Shown one piece after another: positions 30,650 to 39,875 of a stretch of DNA of 64,000 bases. The stretch is from NCBI RefSeq assembly GCF_003075075.1, contig NZ_QCYM01000001.1, positions 1-64,000 of the forward strand. Direction: 5' to 3'. Position 1 is the stretch's first letter; every line of letters starts with the position of its first letter. The notes under the pieces are model-generated. The model saw nothing but the letters and a program-made list of their open reading frames with translations, searched no databases and was not told the origin of the DNA. Origin of the DNA: Labrenzia sp. 011. GTDB taxonomy: Bacteria > Pseudomonadota > Alphaproteobacteria > Rhizobiales > Stappiaceae. Made by a program: the position numbers and the translations under genes.

Positions 30650-31069
30650 ATGATTACCAGTTTTCAGGACCTGATCGACTCCCGCCCGCCGTGGAGCACC
30701 GTTCTGGTCTGGTACCTGCGCGCTATCGCGATTCTTCTGTTCGGCGGGGGCATCATCTACTGGGCGCGTATCATCGGCATTGTCGAGTGGCGCGGCCTGT
30801 GGTTCTGGGACATGCCGGTTGCCCTTCAGGGCGCGATCGTCTTCTTCGCCGTACTGGATCTGGTCGCCGCGACCGGCCTGTGGCTGACAGTGTCCTGGGG
30901 AACGGTCATGTGGCTCTTTCGCTGCGTCAGCCAGATTGTCATGCATACGGTTTTTTCCGATCTCTACGGCAGGCGCCCCTATGAGATCACGTTCTATCTG
31001 CTGACAATCGCGATCTTCGGCCTGCTGTTCTATCTGATGGAAAAGGAAAACCGCGCCGGGTCCGGCTGA
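30650..31069 (+). CDS. DUF6163 family membrane protein
   Basis: A 139-residue protein with four predicted membrane helices (about 22-42, 57-80, 85-100, 115-132), conserved in Rhizobiales with no known role. It starts 18 nt after the hydrolase and lies inside the valine-catabolic run. The family name is from memory of the sequence pattern (PPWSTVLVWYLR, RRPYEITFYLLT) and is moderately sure. It could equally belong functionally to the ldtR/ldtP cell-envelope genes just downstream. Confidence 0.7.
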   Translation: MITSFQDLIDSRPPWSTVLVWYLRAIAILLFGGGIIYWARIIGIVEWRGLWFWDMPVALQGAIVFFAVLDLVAATGLWLTVSWGTVMWLFRCVSQIVMHTVFSDLYGRRPYEITFYLLTIAIFGLLFYLMEKENRAGSG

Positions 31070-31172
31070 CGCGCGTTCCGGTCGTTGCCGGGAGCGCATG
31101 TTGATTCCAGGCCTGAGCGGCTCCGCACAACAGATTCAAAAACATCACGAATTTTCTTTTGGGAGGGAAACC

Positions 31173-32066
31173 ATGTCACAGACAATCGGATTCATCGGAC
31201 TTGGCAACATGGGCGGCCCCATGGCGATCAATCTCGTCAAGGCTGGGCATAGGGTGCTGGGGTTCGATCTGTCGGAAGCGGCCATGTCCGCCCATGCGGA
31301 AGCCGGCGGCGAGAAGGCGGCCGGGATTGCCGAGCTTGCCGGCGCCGCGGATGTGATCGTGACGATGCTGCCGGCAGGCAAGCATGTGCGCCAGATCTAT
31401 CAGGGCGAGGGCGGTATCCTGGAAAACGCCAGGCCGGGAACCCTGCTGATCGACAGCTCGACGATCGATGTCGACAGCGCGCGCGCCGTGATCGCGGCCG
31501 CGACAGAAGCGGGCATGCCCATGGTCGACGCGCCGGTGTCCGGCGGCGTTGCGGGCGCCGCGGGCGGAACGCTGACCTTCATGGTCGGCGGGGCAGATGA
31601 CGCCTTCGCGGCGGCCAAACCCTATCTCGACATCATGGGCAAGACGATCGTGCATGCGGGCGGTGCGGGCAACGGTCAGGCTGCGAAGATCTGCAACAAC
31701 ATGATCCTGGGAATTTCCATGATCGGCGTGTCGGAAGCCTTCGTGCTTGCCGAACGTCTCGGGCTGGACGCTCAGAAACTCTTCGATATTTCCTCCACCG
31801 CTTCCGGCCAGTGCTGGGCGCTGACTTCCTACTGTCCGGTTCCCGGACCGCTGCCGACCAGCCCGGCCAACAGGGATTATCAGCCGGGCTTTGCCGCGGA
31901 AATGATGCTCAAGGATCTCAAACTGGCGCAGGAAGCTGCGAATTCCTCCGGCGCGGCAACGCCGCTGGGGGCGGAGGCGGCGGCCCTTTATGCGCTGTTC
32001 TGCAATTCCGGAGGGGATGGCCAGGACTTCTCCGCCATCGTCAGGTTTCTGCGGGGAACAGCATAA
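31173..32066 (+). CDS. mmsB: 3-hydroxyisobutyrate dehydrogenase
   Basis: A 297-residue beta-hydroxyacid dehydrogenase oxidising 3-hydroxyisobutyrate to methylmalonate semialdehyde. The Rossmann motif GFIGLGNMGGPMA (6-18), the substrate loop DAPVSGGVAGAAGGTLTFMVGG (119-140) and catalytic Lys172 (GQAAKICNNM) are clear. GGGAGGG 5 nt upstream fixes the start at 31173. The product's next enzyme, MmsA, is not in the window. No clear terminator follows; the ldtR gene begins 154 nt later. Confidence 0.95.
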   Translation: MSQTIGFIGLGNMGGPMAINLVKAGHRVLGFDLSEAAMSAHAEAGGEKAAGIAELAGAADVIVTMLPAGKHVRQIYQGEGGILENARPGTLLIDSSTIDVDSARAVIAAATEAGMPMVDAPVSGGVAGAAGGTLTFMVGGADDAFAAAKPYLDIMGKTIVHAGGAGNGQAAKICNNMILGISMIGVSEAFVLAERLGLDAQKLFDISSTASGQCWALTSYCPVPGPLPTSPANRDYQPGFAAEMMLKDLKLAQEAANSSGAATPLGAEAAALYALFCNSGGDGQDFSAIVRFLRGTA

Positions 32067-32220
32067 ACAAGATATTAATTGGCCTCTTGAAACACCTTTT
32101 GCAAATTAACCAATGATTCAGCGTGTCTCTTAAGCAGATTTTAGAATCGGTCGGTTAAATTGCTTAGTAAGGCGGGAACAATAACCGTCGAACGACAGGT
32201 ACTTGAAGAGGCACAATCAG

Positions 32221-32736
32221 ATGATTACAGCAAGCAGGGCAGTTGACGCTGTTGCACCCGGCCAAAGCGAAGAAGCGGAAATCAAGCCGCTTTATCTTGA
32301 GGCTCTGACGCTCGTCGAGCGTCTGCACAGACGTCTTCTCGACGTTATCAAGGATGAGTTCGATCGTATGGGCCGGTCAGATGTCAACAGCGTGCAGGCA
32401 CTGCTGCTGTTCAACATCGGCGATGCGGAACTGACGGCCGGTGAGCTGCGGACCCGCGGCTACTACCTGGGATCGAACGTTTCCTACAATCTGAAGAAAC
32501 TGGTCGAGACCGGTTACATCCACCACCAGCGCTCCCGCATGGACCGGCGTTCGGTCCGCGTCAGCCTGACGGAAAAGGGTCGGGAAGTGGCGAAGATCGT
32601 CAACGACCTTTACGAGCGTCACGTTCTGTCCGTGGAACAGGTCGGTGAGATCGGGGCCGAGGATTTCACGATCCTCAACAAGTCCCTGCGCCGACTGGAG
32701 CGCTTCTGGACCGACCAGATCCTCTATCGCCTTTAA
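32221..32736 (+). CDS. ldtR: MarR-family transcriptional regulator LdtR
   Basis: A 171-residue winged-helix regulator (GELRTRGYYLGSNVSYNLKKLVETGYIHHQRSRMDRRSVRVSLTEKG) resembling LdtR of Sinorhizobium and Liberibacter, which controls an L,D-transpeptidase and osmotic-stress genes. That target, ldtP, is the next gene here. Start ATG at 32221 with AGAGG 9 nt upstream; an in-frame TTG 18 nt earlier is less likely. A strong terminator ends the transcript, so ldtP is a separate unit. Confidence 0.88.
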   Translation: MITASRAVDAVAPGQSEEAEIKPLYLEALTLVERLHRRLLDVIKDEFDRMGRSDVNSVQALLLFNIGDAELTAGELRTRGYYLGSNVSYNLKKLVETGYIHHQRSRMDRRSVRVSLTEKGREVAKIVNDLYERHVLSVEQVGEIGAEDFTILNKSLRRLERFWTDQILYRL

Positions 32737-33157
32737 CGGCGATGAAAACGGCAGATCCGGATGGCACCGCCCGCTGGGCGGTGCTTTTCTTTGTGCTGCG
32801 CACCTGCATTTGCGCGGCCGCGCGATAAAAACATGTCGAATTTTCTTCGGTGAGCGCGCAGACGGTCCAACTTGCGGCCGCCGACATCTTTAGGTCACAT
32901 TGAAATGGCTTTGTTCGGTGCCTCCGGCGATGTGACAGTTAAAAATCAAGCGATTTGTTAACTCCCTTTCGATAGTCTCGATCCCGGAGAAGCGGTCTGG
33001 CAAATATTCCTTTGCCTTCCCGCACGGAAATATGCGATCAGTTTTTGAATGACCGATTGGAATCGGCCGATCATTCATGAGTTGATTGTTCTAAACATGT
33101 CAGGGCATCCTGACTGCATGCAATCGAACGCAGGTTACTGCAGGAACAGGTCAGCGT
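32737..33157 (+). other. ldtR-ldtP intergenic region with candidate LdtR site
   Basis: 421 nt without a gene. It holds the ldtR terminator, an A/T-rich middle, and an interrupted palindrome at 32938-32962: GTTAA-AAATC-aagc-GATTT-g-TTAAC. The palindrome is the best candidate for the site where LdtR, a MarR protein, would control ldtP, but I have no binding consensus to compare with. Confidence 0.5.
32764..32792 (+). terminator. Rho-independent terminator of ldtR
   Basis: Perfect 9-bp GC-rich stem (GCACCGCCC / GGGCGGTGC) with loop GCT, then TTTTCTTT. Begins 28 nt after the ldtR stop. Confidence 0.93.
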
Positions 33158-34471
33158 GTGAAACGCAACAACATGGGGTCGGCAATGAACCTATTATCCG
33201 GACAGTTCGGGATAAAGCGTCAACACGGGTGGATTACGCGGCAAACGCTTGCGAGCCTGTGTGCCTTCGGGATTGTGGTACCCGTCATGGCAGGCGCCCA
33301 GGCGCAAGCGCAATCCGCTCATCAGCAGGTTGAATGGGCCGACAATTTCGATATCGCAACGGACACCATCAAGGAAGTGAAGTCGTCCGCACCGACCCTG
33401 TCGCCGGAAACCGCCGAATATATTTCCGTCGCGATCAATCGCTATCAGCGCATTGTTCAGGCAGGTGGTTGGCCCAAGGTCACGCCTGGCGGCAAATCCC
33501 TGCGTATCGGTGCGAAGGACCCTCGCGTCGTCGAACTGCGCCGCCGTCTCATCGTCTCCGGCGATCTGGAACAGCAGGCCGGCCTTTCGAACACATTCGA
33601 TTCCTACGTGGACACGGCGCTGCGCCGCTTTCAGCTTCGCCACGGCCTGATCCCGGACGGGGTTCTGGGCGAGGGCACTGTGACGGCCCTGAACATCCCC
33701 GCCGATGTGCGCCTGCGTCAGCTTGAAACCAACCTGGTGCGCCTGCGCTCCATGTCCGGATTTCTCGGCGATCGCTACGTGATGGTGAATATCCCCGCCG
33801 CCGAAATCGAAGCGGTGGAAAACGGCCGCGTGCGTTCACGCCATACCGCCGTTGTCGGCAAGATTGACCGTCAGACGCCGATCCTGAACAGCAAGATCTA
33901 CGAGCTGAACTTCAATCCCTACTGGACCGTGCCGGTCTCGATCATCCGCAAGGATCTGATCCCGAAGATGAAAGAGGACCCGCAGTATCTGGCCAAGAAC
34001 AACATCCGCATCTACGACTGGAGCGGAAACGAATTGTCCTGGCAGCAGATCGACTGGAACACCGAAGAGGCGACCCAGTACCGGTTTACCCAGGATCCGG
34101 GTTCGGACAATTCGCTCGGCTCCGTGCGCATCAACTTCCACAACAAGCATCAGGTCTATCTGCACGACACACCGTCCAAGACGCTGTTCGGCGAAGACTA
34201 CCGGTTCCATTCCTCGGGCTGTGTGCGCGTTCAGAACGTGCGTGAACTTGTGACCTGGATCCTGCAGTCGACCACGCCGGACTGGGATCGCTCCCGTGTC
34301 GATTCCGTCATCCGCACCGGCGAGCGCGAAGATGTGAAGCTCAAGGGCCAGGTTCCGCTCTATCTGACCTATGTCACCGCCTGGGCAAATGCGGATGGGG
34401 TCGTTCATTTCCGCGAAGATATCTACGACCGGGACGATCTCTATGGTACCGGGGCGCAGGCCCGTCTCTGA
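33158..34471 (+). CDS. ldtP: L,D-transpeptidase with peptidoglycan-binding domain
   Basis: A 437-residue periplasmic YkuD enzyme forming 3-3 crosslinks or attaching proteins to peptidoglycan. A signal-anchor region (about 25-53, ending AQAQA) leads to a PG_binding_1-like domain (about 105-170, RFQLRHGLIPDGVLGEGT) and the YkuD domain (about 205-375) with His336 and the catalytic HSSGC motif, Cys355. Start is GTG at 33158; ATG codons at 33173 and 33185 are alternatives. It lies directly downstream of its probable regulator ldtR. Confidence 0.92.
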   Translation: MKRNNMGSAMNLLSGQFGIKRQHGWITRQTLASLCAFGIVVPVMAGAQAQAQSAHQQVEWADNFDIATDTIKEVKSSAPTLSPETAEYISVAINRYQRIVQAGGWPKVTPGGKSLRIGAKDPRVVELRRRLIVSGDLEQQAGLSNTFDSYVDTALRRFQLRHGLIPDGVLGEGTVTALNIPADVRLRQLETNLVRLRSMSGFLGDRYVMVNIPAAEIEAVENGRVRSRHTAVVGKIDRQTPILNSKIYELNFNPYWTVPVSIIRKDLIPKMKEDPQYLAKNNIRIYDWSGNELSWQQIDWNTEEATQYRFTQDPGSDNSLGSVRINFHNKHQVYLHDTPSKTLFGEDYRFHSSGCVRVQNVRELVTWILQSTTPDWDRSRVDSVIRTGEREDVKLKGQVPLYLTYVTAWANADGVVHFREDIYDRDDLYGTGAQARL

Positions 34472-34510
34472 CGCGCCTTTCCGCAGCCACGACCCGATCG
34501 TGTATGTTTA

Positions 34511-34550
34511 CCGCGAAACGTCGGCCCTTGATCGGGCCGGCGTTTCGTGG
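34511..34550 (+). repeat. Long hairpin between ldtP and DUF6898 gene
   Basis: A near-perfect 17-bp stem (CCGCGAAACG and CGGCCC paired with GGGCCG and CGTTTCGTGG, two wobble positions) and a 6-nt loop, 39 nt after the ldtP stop. There is no U-tract, so it is either a processing or stability element or a Rho-type end. Confidence 0.6.
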
Positions 34551-34582
34551 ATTCTGGGTGCCCCCGCGCAAGGACCGCTGCA

Positions 34583-34810
34583 ATGAGTCGTGAGCCCAAT
34601 TCCGGAGAGATCTACCTTGAATTCCGTCCTGTCGGCCGGCAGGTTCAGGTGATCGCGATGGATGCTGCGACCGGGATAGAGGTGTCCGCATTCGGACCGG
34701 CGTCCGCTTCCCAGGAAGATCTGAAACGGATCGTCGTCCGCAAACTTCAGCGCCGTATTCTGCAGGAACGTCAGGCAGGGGCGTCGCAGTCCGATCCGAC
34801 GCTTTATTGA
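34583..34810 (+). CDS. DUF6898 family small protein
   Basis: A 75-residue protein (GEIYLEFRPVGRQVQVIAMDAATGIEVSAFGPASA, then a basic helix ending KLQRRI) conserved in Alphaproteobacteria, with no known function. The fold appears to be a short beta-sheet followed by a basic helix. AAGGA lies 8 nt before the ATG. It sits between the ldtP hairpin and the glyA region; no operon partner is evident. Confidence 0.75.
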   Translation: MSREPNSGEIYLEFRPVGRQVQVIAMDAATGIEVSAFGPASASQEDLKRIVVRKLQRRILQERQAGASQSDPTLY

Positions 34811-35161
34811 GCGTTCCTCCCTTTCGACGCTTCATTGCGGCGCCGGCCTGCACATCCGCGTGGCCGCGTCGTTTTCAAGTTGGCGCGCGTCGGTAAGCCC
34901 CTTGGTTCTTTTCCGGGCCTGTGTTAATTCCTCGCCTCGAGTTGGCTGGGCCGCCGGATACCGTCCCCCTGGACGCTGTCACGCCCGCGCCCGCCCGGAG
35001 CCTGGCGCCTCGACAACGAGGCGGACAATCCGCCCGGGCATCTGGAAAAACGAGCGGCTTGCCGTGCATTGGCGGGATGTTCCCGGGGATGCGGGGCGCA
35101 TCGGAAAATTTGGCGAAAACACTTGGGCCGGAAACGAAGGCCAGAAACAAAGGATGGTGCG
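34811..35161 (+). other. Leader/promoter region of glyA
   Basis: 351 GC-rich nt with no gene. I looked for a riboswitch and found none I recognise. The last 12 nt before glyA carry AAGGA. Frames open through the area are out of register or extend glyA without conserved residues. Confidence 0.5.
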
Positions 35162-36472
35162 ATGTCTTTGATGGAAAGCTCCAGTCAGTCCCTGCAGTCC
35201 GGATTCTTTACCCGCAGTCTCGAGGATGTCGATCCGGACATTTTCGGCACCATCGAGAATGAACTCGGCCGTCAGCGGCATGAAATCGAGCTGATCGCTT
35301 CGGAGAACATTGTCTCCCGCGCCGTTCTTGAAGCGCAGGGGTCCATCTTCACCAACAAATATGCCGAAGGATATCCGGGCAAGCGCTATTACGGCGGCTG
35401 CGAATTCGCCGATGTGGCCGAGACCCTGGCGATCGAGCGCGCCAAGCAGCTGTTCGGTTGCGAATTTGCCAACGTTCAGCCCAATTCCGGCAGCCAGATG
35501 AACCAGGCCGTATTCCTGGCCCTGCTGCAGCCGGGCGACACCTTCATGGGGCTCGACCTGAACTCGGGCGGTCACCTGACCCATGGTTCTCCGGTCAACA
35601 TGTCGGGCAAGTGGTTCAACGTTGTTTCCTACGGGGTACGCCAGGACGATCATCTGCTCGACATGGAAGAAGTCGCGCGCCTGGCCGAAGAGCACAGGCC
35701 GAAGCTGATTCTTGCCGGTGGTACTGCCTATTCGCGTGTCTGGGACTGGCAGAAGTTCCGTGAGATCGCCGACAGCGTCGGTGCCTATCTGATGGTCGAC
35801 ATGGCCCATATCGCGGGCCTTGTGGCTGGCGGGGTGCATCCGTCCCCGGTTCCCCATGCCCATGTGACCACCACCACCACCCACAAGTCCCTGCGCGGCC
35901 CGCGCGGCGGCATGATCCTGTCCAATGACGAGGCGATTGCCAAGAAGATCAATTCCGCCGTCTTTCCCGGTCTCCAGGGCGGTCCCCTGATGCATGTGAT
36001 CGCGGCGAAGGCGGTCGCCTTCAGGGAAGCGCTGCAGCCGGAATTCAAGATCTATGCCCGGGCAGTGGCCGAAAACGCCAAGGTGCTGGCCGAGGTCCTG
36101 AAGGAACAGGGCCTGGATATCGTCTCCGGCGGAACGGACAACCACCTGATGCTGGTTGACCTGCGTCCGAAAAACGCCACCGGCAAGGTCGCCGAAAAGG
36201 CTCTCGGCCGGGCGAACATCACCTGCAACAAGAACGGCATTCCCTTCGATCCGGAAAAGCCCTTCGTCACCTCCGGCATCCGGCTGGGGACACCCGCCGC
36301 AACGACACGCGGATTCGGCGTGGCGGAATTCCGCGAGGTCGGCCTGCTGATCACCGAAGTTCTGGACGGATTGAAGGCCGCCAACAGCGAAGAAGGCAAC
36401 GCGGCAGTTGAAGCGGCCGTCAAAGCCAAGGTAGAAGCACTGACGGCCCGGTTCCCGATCTACGGGGAGTAA
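35162..36472 (+). CDS. glyA: Serine hydroxymethyltransferase
   Basis: A 436-residue PLP enzyme converting serine and tetrahydrofolate to glycine and methylene-THF. It shows the [12 protein letters not shown] start, [13 protein letters not shown], and the PLP-lysine segment [18 protein letters not shown] at 35162 has AAGGA 7 nt upstream. It leads the glyA-nrdR-ribD-ribE-ribH-nusB-thiL order of Rhizobiales; nrdR begins 29 nt after the stop. Confidence 0.97.
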   Translation: MSLMESSSQSLQSGFFTRSLEDVDPDIFGTIENELGRQRHEIELIASENIVSRAVLEAQGSIFTNKYAEGYPGKRYYGGCEFADVAETLAIERAKQLFGCEFANVQPNSGSQMNQAVFLALLQPGDTFMGLDLNSGGHLTHGSPVNMSGKWFNVVSYGVRQDDHLLDMEEVARLAEEHRPKLILAGGTAYSRVWDWQKFREIADSVGAYLMVDMAHIAGLVAGGVHPSPVPHAHVTTTTTHKSLRGPRGGMILSNDEAIAKKINSAVFPGLQGGPLMHVIAAKAVAFREALQPEFKIYARAVAENAKVLAEVLKEQGLDIVSGGTDNHLMLVDLRPKNATGKVAEKALGRANITCNKNGIPFDPEKPFVTSGIRLGTPAATTRGFGVAEFREVGLLITEVLDGLKAANSEEGNAAVEAAVKAKVEALTARFPIYGE

Positions 36473-36501
36473 TCAACGGGCTCGGTCAGGAGCTTTGAAA
36501 G

Positions 36502-36978
36502 ATGAGATGTCCGTTTTGCGGCGGCGAGGAAACCCAGGTCAAGGATTCCCGCCCGACCGAGGACAACACCGCCATCCGCCGGCGCAGGATCTGTAACACC
36601 TGCGGCGGCCGGTTCACGACATTCGAACGGGTCCAGCTGCGGGAGCTGATGGTGCTCAAGCGCTCCGGCCGCAGGGTTCCGTTCGATCGGGAAAAGCTGA
36701 TGCGGTCCGTACAGATCGCCGTTCGCAAGCGTCCCGTCGATCCGGAAAAGATCGAACGCATGGTCAGCGGCATCGTTCGGCAGCTGGAAAGTTCCGGGGA
36801 AAGCGAAATCACGGCGGAAACCATCGGCAATCACGTCATGGAAGGCCTGAAGGCCATCGATGACGTCGCCTATGTGCGCTTTGCCTCCGTTTACCGGAAT
36901 TTCCGTGAAGCCAAGGATTTCGAGGCTCTTCTGGATGAGCTCAGCGATCCGGTAAATCATCCGGTCAAGAACGACTGA
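36502..36978 (+). CDS. nrdR: Transcriptional repressor NrdR
   Basis: A 158-residue repressor of ribonucleotide reductase genes that senses ATP/dATP. The zinc ribbon uses Cys3, Cys6, Cys31 and Cys34, and an ATP-cone follows ([22 protein letters not shown] to about residue 140). It is the exact family length, in its usual place between glyA and ribD. Confidence 0.97.
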   Translation: MRCPFCGGEETQVKDSRPTEDNTAIRRRRICNTCGGRFTTFERVQLRELMVLKRSGRRVPFDREKLMRSVQIAVRKRPVDPEKIERMVSGIVRQLESSGESEITAETIGNHVMEGLKAIDDVAYVRFASVYRNFREAKDFEALLDELSDPVNHPVKND

Positions 36979-36998
36979 CCTCTCGCAGACGGCTTTTC

Positions 36999-38123
36999 AT
37001 GTCAGATATGTCCAATTCAGATGAGCGCTTCATGGCGGCGGCCGAACGTCTGGCCCGCCGCGGCCTTGGTCATGTCTGGCCCAATCCCGCCGTTGCCGCC
37101 CTGATTGTCCGGGAGGAGGCGGGGGGCGCGGTTGTTGTCGGGCGCGGCGTGACCTCGCGCCCGGGCATGGCCCACGCGGAAGTGAACGCGCTCAACCAGG
37201 CGGGCGACAAGGCAAGAGGCGCGTCCTGTTACGTGACGCTCGAGCCGTGCTCCCACTACGGCCGGACGCCGCCATGCGCGCTCGCCCTGACCAATGCGGG
37301 CGTCAGCCGTGTGATCGTCGGCATGCTGGATCCCAACCCCCGCGTTGCGGGGCGCGGAGTGAAAATGCTCGAAGAGGCCGGGATCGACGTCACTGTCGGT
37401 GTGCGCGAAGCCGCCATGAAGGTGCTGTATCACGGCTTCACGCTGCGCCAGCTCCGGCATCGCCCGCATGTGTTCCTGAAACTGGCCGCATCCACGGACG
37501 GCTATATCGGCCGGGCCGGGGAGGGCCAGGTCAGGATTTCCGGTGAGCTGTCGATGCGCAAGGTTCACGGATTTCGTGCCGTTCACGATGCCATTCTGAT
37601 CGGATCGGGTACGGCGCTCGCGGACGATCCGCAATTGACCTGCCGTCTGCCCGGGCTGGCGGAGCGCTCGCCCGTCCGCGTGGTTGTCGATCGTTTCGCC
37701 CGCTTGCCCCTGGAGTCGAAACTGGTGCGCGGCTGCGCCGATGTGCCCGTGTGGGTCATCTGCGGCAATGCCGCCGACCCGGACCGGATGGATGCCCTGG
37801 CGGAGGCCGGAGTGAACGTCATCCGCGTTCCGGCGACCGAAACCGGCATTGAGCCTTCGGTGATCCTCAGTGCCCTGGCAACCCGCGGCATCACCCGGCT
37901 GATGGTGGAAGGCGGCGCGCGGATGGCGTCGTCCTTCCTGAAGGCCGATCTCGTCGATGACCTGTGTGTCGTCACCGGCGATATCGTCATCGGGGCGGAC
38001 GGCATACCGGCCCTGCACGGCCTCGCTCTTGCGGATGTTCTCCGCGACCCCAGATTCAAGCGGGTCGATGCCGGTAAATTCGGACCGGACAGCTTTATCT
38101 ATTTGAGACGGTGTGGAGCCTGA
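36999..38123 (+). CDS. ribD: Bifunctional diaminohydroxyphosphoribosylaminopyrimidine deaminase / reductase
   Basis: A 374-residue enzyme for steps 2 and 3 of riboflavin synthesis. The N-terminal deaminase has zinc ligands in HAEVNAL and PCSHYGRTPPC. The C-terminal reductase begins near residue 150 (FLKLAASTDGYIG) and has MVEGGARMASSFL. It starts 20 nt after nrdR. One base separates its stop from the ribE ATG, giving coupled translation. Confidence 0.96.
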   Translation: MSDMSNSDERFMAAAERLARRGLGHVWPNPAVAALIVREEAGGAVVVGRGVTSRPGMAHAEVNALNQAGDKARGASCYVTLEPCSHYGRTPPCALALTNAGVSRVIVGMLDPNPRVAGRGVKMLEEAGIDVTVGVREAAMKVLYHGFTLRQLRHRPHVFLKLAASTDGYIGRAGEGQVRISGELSMRKVHGFRAVHDAILIGSGTALADDPQLTCRLPGLAERSPVRVVVDRFARLPLESKLVRGCADVPVWVICGNAADPDRMDALAEAGVNVIRVPATETGIEPSVILSALATRGITRLMVEGGARMASSFLKADLVDDLCVVTGDIVIGADGIPALHGLALADVLRDPRFKRVDAGKFGPDSFIYLRRCGA

Positions 38124-38124
38124 C

Positions 38125-38736
38125 ATGTTTACCGGCATTGTGACCGACCTCGGCGAAATTCTTTCCATCGAAGACATTCCGGCCGGAAAACGCACCCGTA
38201 TACGAACCGCTTACGATACCGAAGGCATCGATATCGGCGCGTCGATCTCCTGTGCCGGCGTCTGTCACACGGTCACCGCAAAGGACAACGGCCCGGACGG
38301 GAACTGGTTCGAGGTGGTTTCGGCTGCCGAAACCCTGGCGCTGACAACCGTTTCGGACTGGAAGGCGGGCCAGAAGGTCAATCTGGAACGCTCCCTCACC
38401 ATGGGGGCCGAACTTGGCGGCCATCTGGTTCTGGGGCATGTGGATGGTGTCGCGACGGTCACCCGGCGGGAAGATCACCCCGATACGGTCTATTTCCAGT
38501 TCCAGGCCCCGGCGGAAGCCGCGCCCTTCATTGCCAAAAAGGGCTCGGTGGCGCTCGACGGCACCTCGCTGACGGTCAATGAGGTGGACGGCCTGCTGTT
38601 TTCCGTCTTCCTCATTCCGCATACGCTGGAGGTGACGACCTGGTCCGCGCGCCAGGTGGGTGACCGGATCAATCTGGAAGTGGACATGATGGCCCGCTAT
38701 GCGGCGCGGCTGGCGGAGTTCGCCGGGAACAACTGA
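38125..38736 (+). CDS. ribE: Riboflavin synthase, alpha chain
   Basis: A 203-residue enzyme dismutating two lumazines to riboflavin. It has two lumazine-binding repeats, beginning MFTGIVTDLGEI and, in the second half, GHLVLGHVDGVATV onward. The ATG is one base past the ribD stop; an in-frame GTG 12 nt earlier lies inside ribD and is unlikely. Confidence 0.95.
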   Translation: MFTGIVTDLGEILSIEDIPAGKRTRIRTAYDTEGIDIGASISCAGVCHTVTAKDNGPDGNWFEVVSAAETLALTTVSDWKAGQKVNLERSLTMGAELGGHLVLGHVDGVATVTRREDHPDTVYFQFQAPAEAAPFIAKKGSVALDGTSLTVNEVDGLLFSVFLIPHTLEVTTWSARQVGDRINLEVDMMARYAARLAEFAGNN

Positions 38737-38884
38737 AGACGCAACGTCACTTTTGATGGTGGCCGGGATCGTCAACCACGTTCGCAGTGGGGTCTTGCCG
38801 CCACCGGGCGATCCTTCATGAATGACTGGACAAACCGGGGCAGACGTGGTTCCTGTCGCGGCCTGACACTGGATGGTAAAACCC

Positions 38885-39334
38885 ATGAGCTCTGCACCGA
38901 AACTGCTGATCATCGAAGCCCGATTCTACGAGGATCTCGCCGACGCACTCGCAGAAGGAGCAATCAAGGCGATCGAAGCGGCAGGCGCCACTTACGACCG
39001 GATCGCCGTTCCGGGCGTGCTGGAAATACCGGCCGCCCTGTCCATGGTCATGACGGCTATGGAGAACGACAGCGAACTCTACGACGGCTTCGTGCTGCTG
39101 GGTGTTGTGATCCGCGGCGAGACCTCGCATTACGACATTGTCGCCAATGAATCGAACCGTGCGATCATGGATCTGATCATTGACGCCGATCTGGCTGTCG
39201 GCAACGGAATCCTGACCGTCGAGAACGGCGAACAGGCGTGGGCCCGGGCGAAGGTGGATGACAAGAACAAGGGTGGGGCGGCGGCCGAGGCGGCCCTGCA
39301 GATGATCGCCCTGCGTGAACGGCTTGGAGTATAA
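38885..39334 (+). CDS. ribH: 6,7-dimethyl-8-ribityllumazine synthase
   Basis: A 149-residue enzyme joining the ribityl pyrimidine and dihydroxybutanone phosphate. It shows [16 protein letters not shown], the [10 protein letters not shown] loop, and the [18 protein letters not shown] active site. ATG 38885 gives family length; ATG 38873 is an alternative. The 148 nt before it carry no recognisable FMN riboswitch. nusB starts 5 nt after the stop, the common ribH-nusB coupling. Confidence 0.95.
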   Translation: MSSAPKLLIIEARFYEDLADALAEGAIKAIEAAGATYDRIAVPGVLEIPAALSMVMTAMENDSELYDGFVLLGVVIRGETSHYDIVANESNRAIMDLIIDADLAVGNGILTVENGEQAWARAKVDDKNKGGAAAEAALQMIALRERLGV

Positions 39335-39339
39335 GAAAA

Positions 39340-39873
39340 ATGACCGGAAAGGCCGACCCGGAAAATCCGGCAGCAAAAACTGTGCGCCCGGCGAATAAAC
39401 GCGGCGTGGCCCGCCTTGCGGCGGTTCAGGCCCTCTACCAGATGGATGTGGGCGGATCGCCGCTGACGAATGTGATCAGCGAATTCACCGACTTCCGTCT
39501 CGGCAAGGAAATCGACGGCGCCCAGTACCGCGATGCCGACGAACAGTGGTTCAAGCAGATCGTCTCCGGCGTGGTCGAGGATCAGAAGTTTCTCGACCCC
39601 TTCATCCATACCGCGCTGACCGAAGACTGGCCGCTGAAGCGGATCGACAGTCTGCTGCGCGCCATCCTGCGCTCCGGTTCCTATGAACTGCTGCGCCGCA
39701 AGGATGTCCCGGCCAAGGTCATCATTTCCGAATATATCGACGTCGCGAAAGCCTTTTTCGAGGATGACGAGCCGGGCCTCGTCAATGGTGTGCTCGATCG
39801 TCTGGCCCATGACCTGCGCAACGGAGAGTTCGACGCAGAAGGACCGGTCAAGAAGGCAGACGGTGCCTCCTGA
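39340..39873 (+). CDS. nusB: Transcription antitermination factor NusB
   Basis: A 177-residue all-helical factor that with NusE binds boxA in rRNA leaders. It shows [19 protein letters not shown], the [18 protein letters not shown] region and the C-terminal [15 protein letters not shown] motif. It is translationally close to ribH (5 nt) and thiL (2 nt). Confidence 0.96.
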   Translation: MTGKADPENPAAKTVRPANKRGVARLAAVQALYQMDVGGSPLTNVISEFTDFRLGKEIDGAQYRDADEQWFKQIVSGVVEDQKFLDPFIHTALTEDWPLKRIDSLLRAILRSGSYELLRRKDVPAKVIISEYIDVAKAFFEDDEPGLVNGVLDRLAHDLRNGEFDAEGPVKKADGAS

Positions 39874-39875
39874 TC

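Noticed and set aside
38737..38884. Possible FMN riboswitch before ribH
   Set aside because: The conserved FMN-element core is not present in these 148 nt.
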